Shown: positions 9,671-20,112 of the stretch, piece after piece
Position numbering within the stretch: the stretch's first letter is position 1
Layout of the letters: each line of letters starts with the position of its first letter
Source: Cyanophora paradoxa
Taxonomy: Eukaryota > Glaucocystophyceae > Cyanophorales > Cyanophoraceae
Direction of reading: 5' to 3'
Assembly (NCBI GenBank): GCA_004431415.1
Contig: QPMI01000408.1
Span: forward strand, 1 to 64,000
Length of the DNA stretch: 64,000 bases
Position numbers and translations under genes: made by a program
Notes under the pieces: model-generated
The model's input: the letters and a program-made list of their open reading frames with translations, nothing else
Database searches by the model: none
Told to the model about the DNA's origin: nothing

Positions 9671-9676
9671 AAAGAG

Positions 9677-9991
9677 ATGGAGGGTGAAAAGTATTATGTT
9701 GATATTCCGTTTGATAAAAAAGACGTTGCGAAATCCCTCGGTGGAAAGTGGGATCGTGAGAATTCATGCTGGTATGTCATGAAGAAAGATCACCCCCTAT
9801 GCTCTCAGTTCAAAACTCTAAGCTATGAGCAAGTGTATCAAAGAAACGTGAAGGTTTACCTCGATATTCCTTATGAATTTAAGGATCAAGCGAAGGCTGA
9901 GAAAGCCCGCTGGGATCCCGTTATGAAATCCTGGTATGTCATGGGTCTCGATCACCCGCTAATGGGCAAGTTTCCGATCAAGGAGCATTAA
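9677..9991 (+). CDS. Small protein of two tandem DUF5710-like modules
   Basis: The 104-residue protein consists of two copies of one module of about 45 residues: YYVDIPFDKKDVAKSLGGKW then WYVMKKDHPL, and VYLDIPYEFKDQAKAEKARW then WYVMGLDHPL. The pattern, with an invariant central Trp and a closing WYV, is that of DUF5710, usually found appended to primases, helicases and other nucleic-acid enzymes. Here it stands alone with its own promoter box. It is intact. Function is unknown; a nucleic-acid-binding or accessory replication role is inferred from the usual company of the domain. It converges on the decarboxylase gene, with 25 bases between stops. Confidence 0.7.
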   Translation: MEGEKYYVDIPFDKKDVAKSLGGKWDRENSCWYVMKKDHPLCSQFKTLSYEQVYQRNVKVYLDIPYEFKDQAKAEKARWDPVMKSWYVMGLDHPLMGKFPIKEH

Positions 9992-10016
9992 ATATATCTG
10001 TCGTTTTTTTCATTTT

Positions 10017-10409
10017 TTATGAAATTGGGAACCTTTGCTCGACCTGTAAGTCCCACTTTCGAACTTTCAGCCTTTCCTGTATGAGATTGTTAATGTCCCG
10101 TGCTATACCCATCGTCTTTGCTTCGGCATTTGAGCCGCATGTAAAGATATCGATCGCTAATAGCCCCTGGTCGCTATAAGAGTGAGCTGTGGCATGCGAC
10201 TCATCTAATAGAAAGCCAATCGCGAAACCGGGAGGGGAAATAGAGCCATCGAAAATGCAAGTGTGCTGGTGCACGATGCGCATATTGCGATCTGTGATAT
10301 ATTGCGATAGGTTCGCTGTGATCCACTCGGCGCATGCCTCCGGGGACTCAGTAAACGGGTCGGTTATATAGTCGAGCATAACGTGGTAGCCGCGGTATCG
10401 GGAATCCAT
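10017..10409 (-). CDS. speH: S-adenosylmethionine decarboxylase proenzyme (prokaryotic, SpeH/SpeD class 1B type)
   Basis: The 130-residue protein matches the short bacterial/archaeal AdoMet decarboxylases that make decarboxylated AdoMet for spermidine synthesis. The processing site is ESH: Ser71 would become the pyruvoyl group after cleavage between Glu70 and Ser71. His76 (Ser+5) and Cys91 (Ser+20, in DIFTCG) sit at the spacing of Ser63, His68 and Cys83 in the Thermotoga enzyme, so all three catalytic residues are present. It is intact, on the strand opposite the other element genes, next to the element's apparent end. Its promoter side (10410-10440, minus) lacks the TATTTTCTCCGG box. It may be viral cargo for polyamine supply, or a flanking transferred gene. 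Confidence 0.85.
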   Translation of the reverse strand: MDSRYRGYHVMLDYITDPFTESPEACAEWITANLSQYITDRNMRIVHQHTCIFDGSISPPGFAIGFLLDESHATAHSYSDQGLLAIDIFTCGSNAEAKTMGIARDINNLIQERLKVRKWDLQVEQRFPIS

Positions 10410-10795
10410 TATTATTTAAGTCGATATTTTTGTGAGCTATGTGGTTTCGTAGCCGCCAAATCGCGCCCTTTGCGAATCAGACCGCGCCACTTCGTAGTAG
10501 TGTAGAACTACTCTATACGCGCGCGGATGCAAAGTATGACTAGTGGAGCCCTCCGGGAACGCGCGCCGGCGCTCAGAATGTAGCGGACACCTCCGTTTTC
10601 GGGCACTTGTGCAGAAATCGAGGTCGCTCTTCGCTCCACGGTGGGCTAAGCTAGTCAAAGCGTAACCATCATGCCCGGAATCAAGTTGTGAGCACATAGC
10701 AATTGAGAGCGCGCCGAGATCGGCTTCCTGTCCAAAGTTATGCCCGGAAAACGAAAGGGGGTCTCCGCGAAGTCGCGATCGCGATGTTATCGAGT

Positions 10796-10834
10796 CGGGA
10801 CTCGGGACTCGGGACTCGGGACTCGGGACTCCGG
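10796..10834. repeat. Heptamer GGGACTC tandem repeat
   Basis: About five and a half uninterrupted copies of GGGACTC. Confidence 0.85.
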
Positions 10835-11009
10835 GAAGTTGGCAAGTCGGTCAGTCACTGGTCATGATCAGTCATATATATATGCTACTGGTCAGTCAAG
10901 TTTTGGTGTCGCGATCGGCTTGTCGTTAAATCGACAAGTAATGGCGGCTTGTCGAAAAAACGTCAAGTCTGTTGCGGCTTGTCGTAAAAACGTCAAGCCG
11001 ACGAAAGAT

Positions 11010-11096
11010 ATACCCCAATCGGTTACGCGAGCCTCTACCCCAATCGGTTACGCCCGCATAACCGGTTATGCGAGCCTCTACCCCAATCGGTTACGG
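11010..11096. repeat. Triplicated CCCCAATCGGTTACG motif
   Basis: Three copies of TACCCCAATCGGTTACG, the first two followed by GCGAGCCTC or a variant, with a palindromic CATAACCGGTTATG between the second and third. Confidence 0.75.
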
Positions 11097-11156
11097 TCAC
11101 ATCCGCGATTGGTCGAATTCAAAAAAAAACATTAAATTTTACTTCGATGCATTCTA

Positions 11157-11300
11157 CATGTTTTCGGGATCGCCGCAATGTGATGACCCCGAATATGTCG
11201 GTGACGCCGGTGTATATATGTATATGTCGACATATATAAAAAAGACAAAACAAACCCGATCACTGACACAGAGGTTCGGACGTATATATGATAAATATAT
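11157..11300. repeat. Long direct repeat, copy 1, left of the 55-bp array
   Basis: From CATGTTTTCGG onward this segment is repeated at 11707-11875 with scattered substitutions and indels. Both copies hold CCCCGAATATGTCGGTGACG, a TATATATGTATATGTC tract and a GGAGG/AGAGGTTCGGAC segment. Confidence 0.8.
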
Positions 11301-11349
11301 ATTTTTGAGTCGTTATTTTTATATATATACTATCGCCCTGCGATCACAT

Positions 11350-11690
11350 CACGATTTATCAGATGGCGATCAGCTGATGTATCACACTACGATCAGCCCT
11401 ATCAGCTGATTTATCAGATGGCGATCAGCTGATATATCACACTACGATCAGCTCTATCAGCTGATTTATCAGATGGCGATCAGCTGATTTATCACACTAC
11501 GATCAGCCCTATCAGCTGATTTATCAGATGGCGATCAGCTGATATATCACACTACGATCAGCTCTATCAGCTGATTTATCAGATGGCGATCAGCTGATTT
11601 ATCACACTACGATCAGCCCTATCAGCTGATTTATCACACTACGATCAGCCCTATCAGCTGATTTATCACACTACGATCAGACCACGTAAA
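11350..11690. repeat. 55-bp tandem repeat with 110-bp alternating order
   Basis: The marker AGATGGCGAT starts at 11361, 11416, 11471, 11526 and 11581, exactly 55 bp apart. Successive copies alternate between GCCCT and GCTCT endings, and between TATATCAC and TTTATCAC or TGTATCAC, giving a 110-bp higher-order unit. The array ends in two shortened copies of about 31 bp. Every unit contains the palindrome ATCAGCTGAT. Confidence 0.9.
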
Positions 11691-11706
11691 AATACTACGC
11701 TATCGC

Positions 11707-11875
11707 ATGCTACATGTTTTCGGAATCGCCGCGATGTGATTACCCCGAATATGTCGGTGACGCCGGTATATATATGTATATGTCATCATATGCGAAAAAA
11801 AACAAAAAAACAAAAATGCAAAGTTGTGCGGGATCACACACAGGGAGGTTCGGACATATATACGAAATATATACA
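11707..11875. repeat. Long direct repeat, copy 2, right of the 55-bp array
   Basis: Second copy of the segment at 11157-11300, longer by A-rich insertions near 11795-11815. Confidence 0.8.
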
Positions 11876-13727
11876 TGACTGAATTGTTATTTTTTCATAG
11901 AACTCGCATGTTGTTCGCATGTATCTTGCATAGTGGGCGGGGCGCGAGTGGTTCCAGTGCATTAAATGGAACATTTCGATTGAAGTCGCGAGTGTGTGCA
12001 GGTGGGCATTTTCGGCATGCTTGCTCATGCACATACTTGCTTTCGTTATTTTTCATTGCTTGCGATAAATCGATTAATCGTGTTCTATCGTCGTACTTTG
12101 TCGATTATCGTACTCTATCGGTGGGGTTCACCTTGATTTCGTATTTGATCCATCCGGATTAAGGCTATCGGTGGGGGTCACCTTGATTTTTCAATTTGGG
12201 TAACTGAAAACAGTCCGGAAACGATCGGGAACATTTCGTAAAAATGAGGGTCTTACTGTCCTTACTGAGAGATCGGGGGAAAGTTAAAGGGCTTACTGGG
12301 AATGGTAAGGAATTAGAAAAATGAAGAATGAAAGGGTTTCGTGATTGGTTTCAGTAAGGAAGGGTTAGATGTTTGAAAAATACAATGTGGCTCAGTGCGA
12401 ATTTGTGATTTTGTGACTGAGATTCGTGATGCTGAAAATGTGCTTATTGAAAATGGTCGCGGGAAGGTCGCGCAATTGGTGGGGGTGACCACCCAGCGAG
12501 CGGGGGCCCCGGTGGAGGCCCCGAGGTCCAGTGTCGACTGCGCGGGGTGCGGACTCGGCAGCATCGTCTAGGCGCCGGCGCCGTCGGACCCAGCACCCCA
12601 AGCCGATTCCCACGGACAGGCTAAGCGCCGTGAGTATCGCCAGGGCGGCCCAGCTGGGACTAGATAGGGGCCCGAGGATCTCAGCGGCGCAGACGGAGGG
12701 AAAGAGAGCCCAGGCGGGGGGGTCAGCTAGGGGCCCGAGGACCGGAGCGAAGCTGGCCGCCGTCGGGAGGAGGGCGAGGAAAAGAAGGGAAAACAGACCG
12801 GGGGTGGAAAGGCCAGGTCGGGGGCCCGGGTTTCTGCGGTGGTAAAGCGCCATCAGAGAGTCGGGGTGCTGCGGCGGGCGGCGAGCAGGCGGGCGGAGGC
12901 GCGCGCGCCGCGGAGAGCGAACAGCAGGGGGGCATCTTACCCCGGTGAGCCTTGCGGCCCCGGGGGATCGACGCGCGGATTGCCTATCCACGGAGAGCCG
13001 GACCGCTCGACGACGGCGTGTGGCCCCGTGGTATCGGCGCAACGGGGGGGACCGGACGGATAGCCAAACCGCGCGACGACGGTGTAAGGCCCCGTTACAT
13101 CGATCCGTTTGTGAATTGAGGGAGGGCTTATTCACGGATAGCCAAACCGCGCGACGGCGGTGTAAGGCCCCATGACATCGGCCAGAGGGCGGCATGCCTT
13201 TAGCGTCGGCAGCGAACGCGGGGGGCACGTCGTTCGAACGTCGGCCGCCCGCGCCCGCCACGCAGTGAAAGAGTGGTGATTTGAGAACTGCGGGGCGGGC
13301 GTGAGGCCCGGGCGGGTGGCGCGAACGACGCGCGAGGCGGGGTGATGTCCCTTCGCAAGGGCGCATCGCACGGGGGCTTCTGCAAGCAGAAGGAGCTTGT
13401 TCGGTCGGTCGCCGCCCGGCTCGAGTTCCGTCGCGGGCGGCGTTGGCTTCTTGGTGGTCGCTCGGCTCGAGAGTGAGCGCGGCGCCACATCGTTCGACTC
13501 CCTCTGCACCGCCGAGCTGCGACGCCGCTTGGATTGCATCTTGTTGTTGGCGTTGCGTCGCGAGCCTTGTTTTCGGCTCCGGTGTGCTCGGGCGGTGTCC
13601 TCCAGCTCCGTTTGGTGCCGGGAGGCTGCTTATGCTGCTGGTCGATGCGCTAGCATCGCCAGTTTCCCGTACGCGCAGGCCTTCGCGATGGCCTGGGTAC
13701 ATCGTTTTTTTTTCCCCACAATCAGAG
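11876..13727. other. Stretch without supported gene
   Basis: From 11876 to about 12480 the DNA is A+T-rich with short repeats, including two copies of CTATCGGTGGGG(T/G)TCACCTTGATTT near 12115 and 12166. From 12480 to 13700 it is G+C-rich. A 465-codon open frame on the minus strand (12392-13789) has an Arg/Pro/Ala composition and starts inside a satellite; two hydrophobic runs near its end are the only protein-like trait, so I do not call it a gene. Confidence 0.5.
12994..13175. repeat. Imperfect tandem repeat of about 75 bp, three copies
   Basis: A unit containing ACGGATAGCCAAACCGCGCG followed by GGTGTAAGGCCCC occurs at about 13056 and 13133, with a more diverged copy at about 12997. Confidence 0.7.
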
Positions 13728-15550
13728 ATCATGGGATCCTGCCACACACCCTGTTTGGGAGATTTACGAAACTTCAGAAAGCGAGTCAAACATGCTTCTT
13801 AAGCATAATCTATCATGTAAGTCTTTCTATCATGTTGCGGAGATCACGGGCAGCCAGCCGTTTCAAAGTTTGCGAATTTCGGAAATGAGCAAAGCAGAGC
13901 GTGCAGCAGGCCTGAAGGTGCTGTGGGCATAGGCTCGAGAGATGCGGTCCTGCCACACTGTGACACACCTTGTTGGAGAAATTTACGAAATCTCAAAAAG
14001 CGAGTCAAACCTGCTTCTTAAGCATAATCTATCATGTAAGTCATTCTATCATGTCGAGGAGATCACGGACAGCCAGCCGTTTCAAAGTTTGCGAATTTCG
14101 GCCCGGCGGAAATGAGCAAAACCAGAGCGTGCAGCAGGCTCCATGGTGCTGTGGGCATAGGCTCGAGAGATGCGGTCCTGTCACACACCCTGTTTGGGAG
14201 ATTTACGAAATCTCAAAAAGCGAGTGAAACCTGCTTCTTAAGCATTATCTATCATGTAAGTCATTCTATCATGTCGTGGAGATCACGGGCAGCCAGCCGT
14301 TTCAAAGTTTGCGAATTTCGGAAATGAGCAAAGCAGAGCGTGCAGCAGGCCTGAAGGTGCTGTGGGCATAGGCTCGAGAGATGCAGTCTTGCCACACACC
14401 CTGTTTGGGAGATTTACGAAACTTCAGAAAGCGATTCAAACCTGCTTCTTAAGCATAATCTACCATGCAAGTCATTCTATCATGTCGAGGAGATCACGGG
14501 CAGCCAGCCGTTTCAAAGTTTGCGAATTTCGGAAATGAGCAAAGCAGAGCGTGCAGCAGGCTCCATGGTGCTGTGGGCATAGGCTCGAGAGATGCGGTCC
14601 TGCCACACACCTTGTTTGAGAAATTTACGAAATCTCAAAAAGCGAGTCAAACCTGCTTCTTAAGCATAATCTATCATGTAAGTCATTCCATCATGTCGAG
14701 GAGATCACGGGCAGCCAGCCGTTTCAAAGTTTGCGAATTTCGGAAATGAGCAAAAGCAGAGCGTGCAGCAGGCTCCATGGTGCTGTGGGCATAGGCTCGA
14801 GAGATGCGGTCCTGTCACACACCCTGTTTGGGAGATTTACGAAATCTCAAAAAGCGAGTCAAACCTGCTTCTTAAGCATTATCTATCATGTAAGTCATTC
14901 TATCATGTCGTGGAGATCACGGGCAGCCAGCCGTTTCAAAGTTTGCGAATTTCGGAAATGAGCAAAGCAGAGCGTGCAGCAGGCTCCATGGTGCTGTGGG
15001 CATAGGCTCGAGAGATGCGGTCCTGCCACACACCTTGTTGGAGAAATTTACGAAATCTCAAAAAGCGAGTCAAACCTGCTTCTTAAGCATTATCTATCAT
15101 GTAAGTCATTCCATCATGTCGAGGAGATCACGGGCAGCCAGCCGTTTCAAGGTTTGCGAATTTCGGAAATGAGCAAAACCAGAGCGTGCAGCAGGCTCCA
15201 TGGTGCTGTGGGCATAGGCTCTAGAGATGCGGTCCTGTCACACACCCTGTTTGGTAGATTTACGAAATCTCAAAAAGCGAGTCAAACCTGCTTCTTAAGC
15301 ATAATTCTGTCATGCAAGTCATTCTATCATGTCGTGGAGATCACGGGCAGCCAGCCGTTTCAAAGTTTGCGAATTTCGGAAATGAGCAAAACCAGAGTGT
15401 GCAGCAGGTCGGAAGGTGCTGTAGGCATAGGCTCGAGAGATGTGGTCCTGTCACACCCTGTTTGGGAAATCTACAAAACTTCAGAAAGCGAGTCAAACCT
15501 GCTTCCCAAGCGTGCTCTATTGTGCAAGCCATTCTATCATGTCGAAGAGA
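13728..15550. repeat. Satellite of about 212 bp, roughly 8.5 copies
   Basis: The marker GGAAATGAGC falls at 13881, 14108, 14320, 14531, 14742, 14954, 15165 and 15378, giving spacings of 211-213 bp except one of 227 bp caused by a small insertion (GCCCGGC) near 14101. Copies are highly similar. Open frames inside it merely follow the period and are not called as genes. Confidence 0.95.
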
Positions 15551-15819
15551 TCACGCTGGACGGCCCAGATCCCCGCTCCCGGCAAGGCTCGCGCCGGGGC
15601 AGAAAAGCACATCGAGCTCATTGAGCTCACCGTGGCACCCCCGCGGCCAGGGTGGGGGGCGGCGGGGGGATGCAGAGGGGAGGGCTGGGGAAGGCCTCGC
15701 GATCCGCGTGTCAAGCCGTGGGGAGTTCAATCTCGATGCCGAGGCGTCAGGGCCAGGCCGAGGGCGACCGCGGGGCGAGCGGCCGCGGGGCGCAGATCTA
15801 GAGGCGCTTCGCTCTGGTC

Positions 15820-16075
15820 AGCTGCATGCATAGAAAGGGCGCACGCCTCACGCATCCGCACCTCGCGAAGGCGCTTGCTTAACAGAGCGTTTATACGCTC
15901 GAATGCGAACATGTGATCGGGGGCCTTGAGCTTTCGTTCATGACGGCCCGGCTTAGACTGCGCTTCGCTCTGTCGGCTACATGCACAGAAAGGGCGCCTC
16001 GCACGCCTCACGCATGCGCACCTCGCGAAGGCGCTTGCTAAGCAGAGTGTTCATATCCTCGAATGCGAACATGTC
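15820..16075. repeat. Direct repeat of about 100 bp, two copies
   Basis: Two copies share GCATG/ACATGCA..AGAAAGGGCGC, CCTCGCGAAGGCGCTTGCT and CTCGAATGCGAACATG, at about 15820-15913 and 15972-16072. The bases 15551-15819 before them hold no recognised gene. Confidence 0.8.
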
Positions 16076-16195
16076 GAGCTCCCGAGTCGAGCTCCGGGGG
16101 TAGTGAGTCGAGCTTGTCTCAAGTGATCATCAGCGAGACAGAGCTTCGGCGGGACTCACTCGCCTGGGCTCTATCGTGTAATCAGCTGGTCACTC

Positions 16196-17830
16196 CCACG
16201 CCGCAGGAGCCCGCGCCAGGCTGCCCCCGAGCGCCTCGGACTCGAGGGGACGACGCCGCGACGCCGCCGCGACGCCGCCAGCTGCCGAGCCCACCCGTGC
16301 AGCCCCGCCCACGCCCGCTGCCCGCGCGCCGCGTGCCCCGCCGCAGGAGCCCGCGCCAGGCTGCCCCGAGCGCCTCGGACTCGAGGGGACGACGCCGCGA
16401 CGCCGTGAACGACGCCGCCGCCGACGTCGCCAGCTGCCGAGTCCACCCATGCAGCCCCGCCCACGCCCGCTGCCCGCGCGCCGCGTGCCCCGCCGCAGGA
16501 GCCCGCGCCGGGCCACCCCGAGCGCCTCGGACTCGAGGGGACGACGCCGCGACGCCGCCGCGGACGCCGCCAGCTGCTGAGTCCACCCGTGCAGCCCCGC
16601 CCACCCCGCTGCCCGCGCGCCGCCTGGCCCGCCGCAGGAGCCCGCGCCAGGCTGCCCCGAGCGCCTCGGACTCGAGGGACGACGCCGCGACGCCGCCGCG
16701 ACGCCGCCAGCTGCCGAGTCCACCCGTGCAGCCCCGCCCATCCCGCTGCCCGCGCGCCGCGCCCTACGCCGCAGGAGCCCGCGCCAGGCTGCCCCGAGCG
16801 CCTCGGACTCGAGGGGACGCCGCCGCGACGCCGCCGCGACGCCGCCGCGGACGCCGCCAGCTGCCGAGTCCACCCGTGTAGCCCCGCCCACCCCGCTGCC
16901 CGCGCGCCGCGCCCTACGCCGCAGGAGCCCGCGCCGGGCCGCCCCGAGCGCCTCGGACTCGAGGGGACGACTCCGCGACGCCGCCGCCGATGCCGCCAGC
17001 TGCCGAGTCCACCCGTGCAGCCCCGCCCACGCGCGCTGCCCGCGCGCCGCGTGCCCCGCCGCAGGAGCCCGCGCCGGGCCGCCCTCGAGCGCCTCGGACT
17101 CGAGGGGACGACGCCGCAACGCCGCGGCGCCGGCCGACGCCGCCGCCGATGCCGCCAGCTGCCGAGCCCACCCGTGCAGCCCCGCCCACCCCGCTCCCCG
17201 CGCGCCGCCTGGCCCGCCACAGGAGCCCGCGCCAGGCCGCCCCGAGCGCCTCGGACTCGAGGGGACGACGCCGCGACGTCGCCACCGATGCCGCCAGCTG
17301 CGGAGTCCACCCGTGCAGCCCCGCCCACGCGCGCTGCCCGCGCGCAGCGTGCCCCGCCGCAGGAGCCCGCGCCGGGCCGCCCCGAGCGCCTCGGACTCGA
17401 GGGGACGACGCCGCAACGCCGCGGCGCCGGCAGACGTCGCCGCCGACGCCGCCAGCTGCCGAGCCCACCCGTGCAGCCCCGCCCACCCCGCTGCCCGCGC
17501 GCCGCGCCCTACGCCACAGGAGCCCGCGCCAGGCTGCCCCGAGCGCCTCGTACTCGAGGGGACGACGCCGCGACGCCGCGGCGCCGGCCGACCCCGACGC
17601 CGCCAGCTGCCGAGTCCACCCGTGCAGCCCCGCCCACGCCTGCTGCCCGCGCGCCTCGTGCCCCGCCGCAGGAGCCCGCGCCGGGCCGCCCCCGAGCGCC
17701 TCGGACTCGAGGGACGACGCCGTGACGCCGTGGCCGACGCCGCCGCCGATGCCGCCAGCTGCCGAGCCCACCCGTGCAGCCCCGCCCGCGCCCCACGCTG
17801 CAGGACCCCCCGCCGGCCCGCCCCCAAGCG
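16196..17830. repeat. G+C-rich satellite of about 140 bp, about 12 copies
   Basis: A unit containing GCAGGAGCCCGCGCC, CGAGCGCCTCGGACTCGAGG, a variable GACGCCGCC-type trinucleotide block, and CACCCGTGCAGCCCCGCCCA repeats at intervals of about 137-160 bp. Length changes fall in the GACGCC block. Because the unit lacks stops in several frames, long Ala/Arg/Pro frames are open on both strands; none is supported as a gene. Confidence 0.95.
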
Positions 17831-17931
17831 TCTTAAATTCGAGGGGACGACGCCCGCATGTCATACCATGCAGCAGCTTTGGATGAATGTGCTCGAACTT
17901 GATGTACTCTACAGATAATTACCCTAGCAAT

Positions 17932-19155
17932 CTAAACACTGTGGGTTGGGATGTCTTGAATTGAAGCCAGGCCTTCTTCAGGACTCAGAAAGTGTAGCCA
18001 CCGCCGCACCTTGTTTGGAGTCTCCTCCGGCACAAATTCGAGTGCTTCAGTGGTAATGGTGCAGGTGTCGACGTCCGGCGATGGGGTCGCGAGATGCTTG
18101 CAGGGGCCACCGTTACAGCAGTCGCGACACCGGCATGCTTTGGAGCACTGCACTTTAGCTCTCAGGCAAGAGCAGTGCTTGTGCTGGCAGCCGGACTTCC
18201 GGCAGTTGCACTTAGGGTGGCTCTGCGCCTGCGCCTTCCGGCACTGAGCCTGGGCAGCGAATTAAGGGGATCGAATTAAGGGGATCGGACCTTCAAATTT
18301 GGTTTTGGGAGGGTCCGGCGGTTGTAGCTTCCCTGGGCAGGAACGCGGATTGCACCAGACCTGCGTGTGTATCTTGAGCATTGGGGCATTGGGATTGCAT
18401 TCGCACCCATATGCACCCATATGTATTGGGGCATTCGCGTGCTGCACCAGTGTTGAAAAAACTGGGGCACGGCTGGCAGAGGGACACCTCCTTTCTCGCT
18501 GCTCCGTCAAGGCCTGCGTAGCGCGTCGAGATGATGCTTGTGATGGCACTGTGGGTCTCGCGGCTGAGCTTGCACTCGCCAATGTAGAAGCCGGCGCAGT
18601 GCGGTGCCTGTTCGAGAGCCTTCACGAAAGACTCGCCAGATGCATTCGTCAACTTTGCCGCATCAGACGTAGACGAAACCTCGAGACCAGCTTTGACGTA
18701 CCAAATCATTCTCTCCCACGTTGAGGCCGCGGATGCAGAGTCTTGGTGTCTTCAGGATCGCGATAATGTACCGCTCAAACCAGTCGTCGTTCAGATTCCA
18801 GTGGTGGCAGAGAACTGCACGTAAGTTGCCGAGCTGATCCGCCCTCTTTCCAATTACTTGGACCAGACGCGCGAGCTGGCCATGGGCACCGTCAGACGCG
18901 CCCGAAGCGGGTGGTGCTCGGGCGTACCTGGTGCTCGCGCACGTCGCCCTTCTTTACGACGATCTTGATCGCTTGTAGGTCCTCCAGCCTTCTTCCGAGC
19001 GCGATGCGGTCTATAAGGCGGTTGAGCTCCTTGTTCGCACGCGAGTCGCGCGTCCAACGCGGCACCCCATCGGGCCGCTCGGCAGTGCTGAGGAGCTCCT
19101 CCAGAGACAGGTCTGTGGTTGCTGCCTCGGCCAGCTCATGCTGGAGCGCAGCATC
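17932..19155 (-). CDS. Multi-exon CXC (tesmin/TSO1-like) domain gene, copy A
   Basis: On the minus strand an exon (about 19150-18927, ending before GTACGC) encodes an acidic and then helical segment. A region near 18840-18480 continues with protein-like sequence, and a third part (about 18250-17932) encodes a Cys-rich domain: CNCRKSGCQHKHCSC, then CSKACRCRDCCNGGPC. The alternating CxC pairs and final CxxC are the pattern of CXC domains of tesmin/TSO1 proteins, which bind DNA through zinc clusters. The C-terminal tail is acidic. Exon joins around 18700 and 18480-18260 are not resolved, and one frame change near 18705 may be an intron or a defect. A second CXC gene lies 1 kb away on the same strand. 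Confidence 0.5.
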
Positions 19156-19159
19156 TAGC

Positions 19160-20110
19160 CGGAGATTCAGCAGTGATCAGCACTGTGACAAAAAAAAAGG
19201 TGCTTACAGTTTTGGGTCTGCGTTGTGCGTTCCGAAGACCAGGCTTTCGACGTCGAAGTCATGTCAACGTTGCACCGTACCTACACTGGTACTGCTTCGA
19301 ATGGCTACTCTGCAGCTTAGCGAATTCGAATTCGAAATTTGAATTCGATTCGAATCAAGTTCAATTACTTCAATTTGGCAAATTTGAATTCGATTCGAAT
19401 CAAGTTCAGATTTAAAATGATTCAATTGCAATCAAAGAATTCGACAGAATCATGCATATATGCATTTGATCACAGAATCTTCGAATTTTGAAGTTCGCAC
19501 GGCAGCCAGGCTGTTCATGCATGCGCATGCACATACGTTCATAAGCTGCCAATTGCAAGCTGGTCTTACAGACACATCATGCCACGTGCACCATGGCATG
19601 ACGCCTGACGGTCTATATATATATATTCAATGAGACTGCCACAGTGCTACTTTTATATTATTAATCACGCCTTCGAATCCCGCCCGCTCCACATAATTCC
19701 GATCGATCATGTCCCACCTTGCCTGTATACGCCCCCGCAGTGCTGGAGTAGACTAGAGGCTGTGGCCGGTAATTCACCAAAAAAAAAATACTTTTATATT
19801 ATACTGAGCAAGCAAAAACTCTATAAAACTCTGAGTGCCATTAACAAAGTCTAACAAACATGCTGAAACTAGTAACATGTAGCCACACAACAGGCTGCCA
19901 TTCTGCACTGGAAGCCGAAGGTTCTAGTGCAGCTTATAGATATCGATGTACTAACTGACACATGTAGTACATCTCTACAGTGCTTCAAAAACAAAAGGAC
20001 TGAAGAAAGAAATGAAAGATTGATAGAAAAAGAGTGCTGGCAAACTGAGCACCTGTGGACTTGTCAGTCATTCTCATCGTCATGATCAAACACACCAGAG
20101 AGATGGGCAG
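19160..20110. other. Intergenic, with TTCGAATTC-rich island
   Basis: No gene seen. Positions 19318-19440 are packed with GAATTCGAATTC-like palindromic words and a tandem GAATTCGATTCGAATCAAGT. Similar islands occur near 28085 and 35475. A (TA)n tract is at 19615-19625. Confidence 0.6.
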
Positions 20111-20112
20111 AC

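Larger units (their letters stand above)
10410..11156. other. Junction region without recognised gene
   Basis: No convincing coding region. The stretch moves from the element toward repeats: a GGGACTC array, two short copies of a CTTGTCG-AAAAACGTCAAG motif (10950-10998), and a triplicated CCCCAATCGGTTACG motif. The right terminus of the viral element probably lies here or in the arrays that follow, but its left terminus is outside the window so terminal inverted repeats cannot be tested. Confidence 0.5.

Noticed and set aside
11350-11690. CRISPR-like array
   Set aside because: Copies are contiguous with no unique spacers, and the setting is eukaryotic; it is an ordinary tandem repeat.
12392-13789. 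465-codon minus-strand frame
   Set aside because: Starts within a satellite unit, is Arg/Pro-rich, and has no motif. The two hydrophobic runs near its end are not enough.
13970-15624. Repeated open frames such as those starting MQQAPWCCGHRL
   Set aside because: They are the 212-bp satellite read in phase; no start context, no splice signals, identical units.
16171-17864. Long open frames (300-545 codons) on both strands through the G+C-rich satellite
   Set aside because: They follow the repeat period, overlap each other on both strands, and have Ala/Arg/Pro composition only; stop avoidance is explained by G+C content.
18276-18480. Possible RNA hairpin or operator at the ATGCACCCATATG / GGGGCATT repeats
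   Set aside because: Short imperfect repeats of TTGGGGCATT and CATATG only; no stable structure or gene context to support a call.
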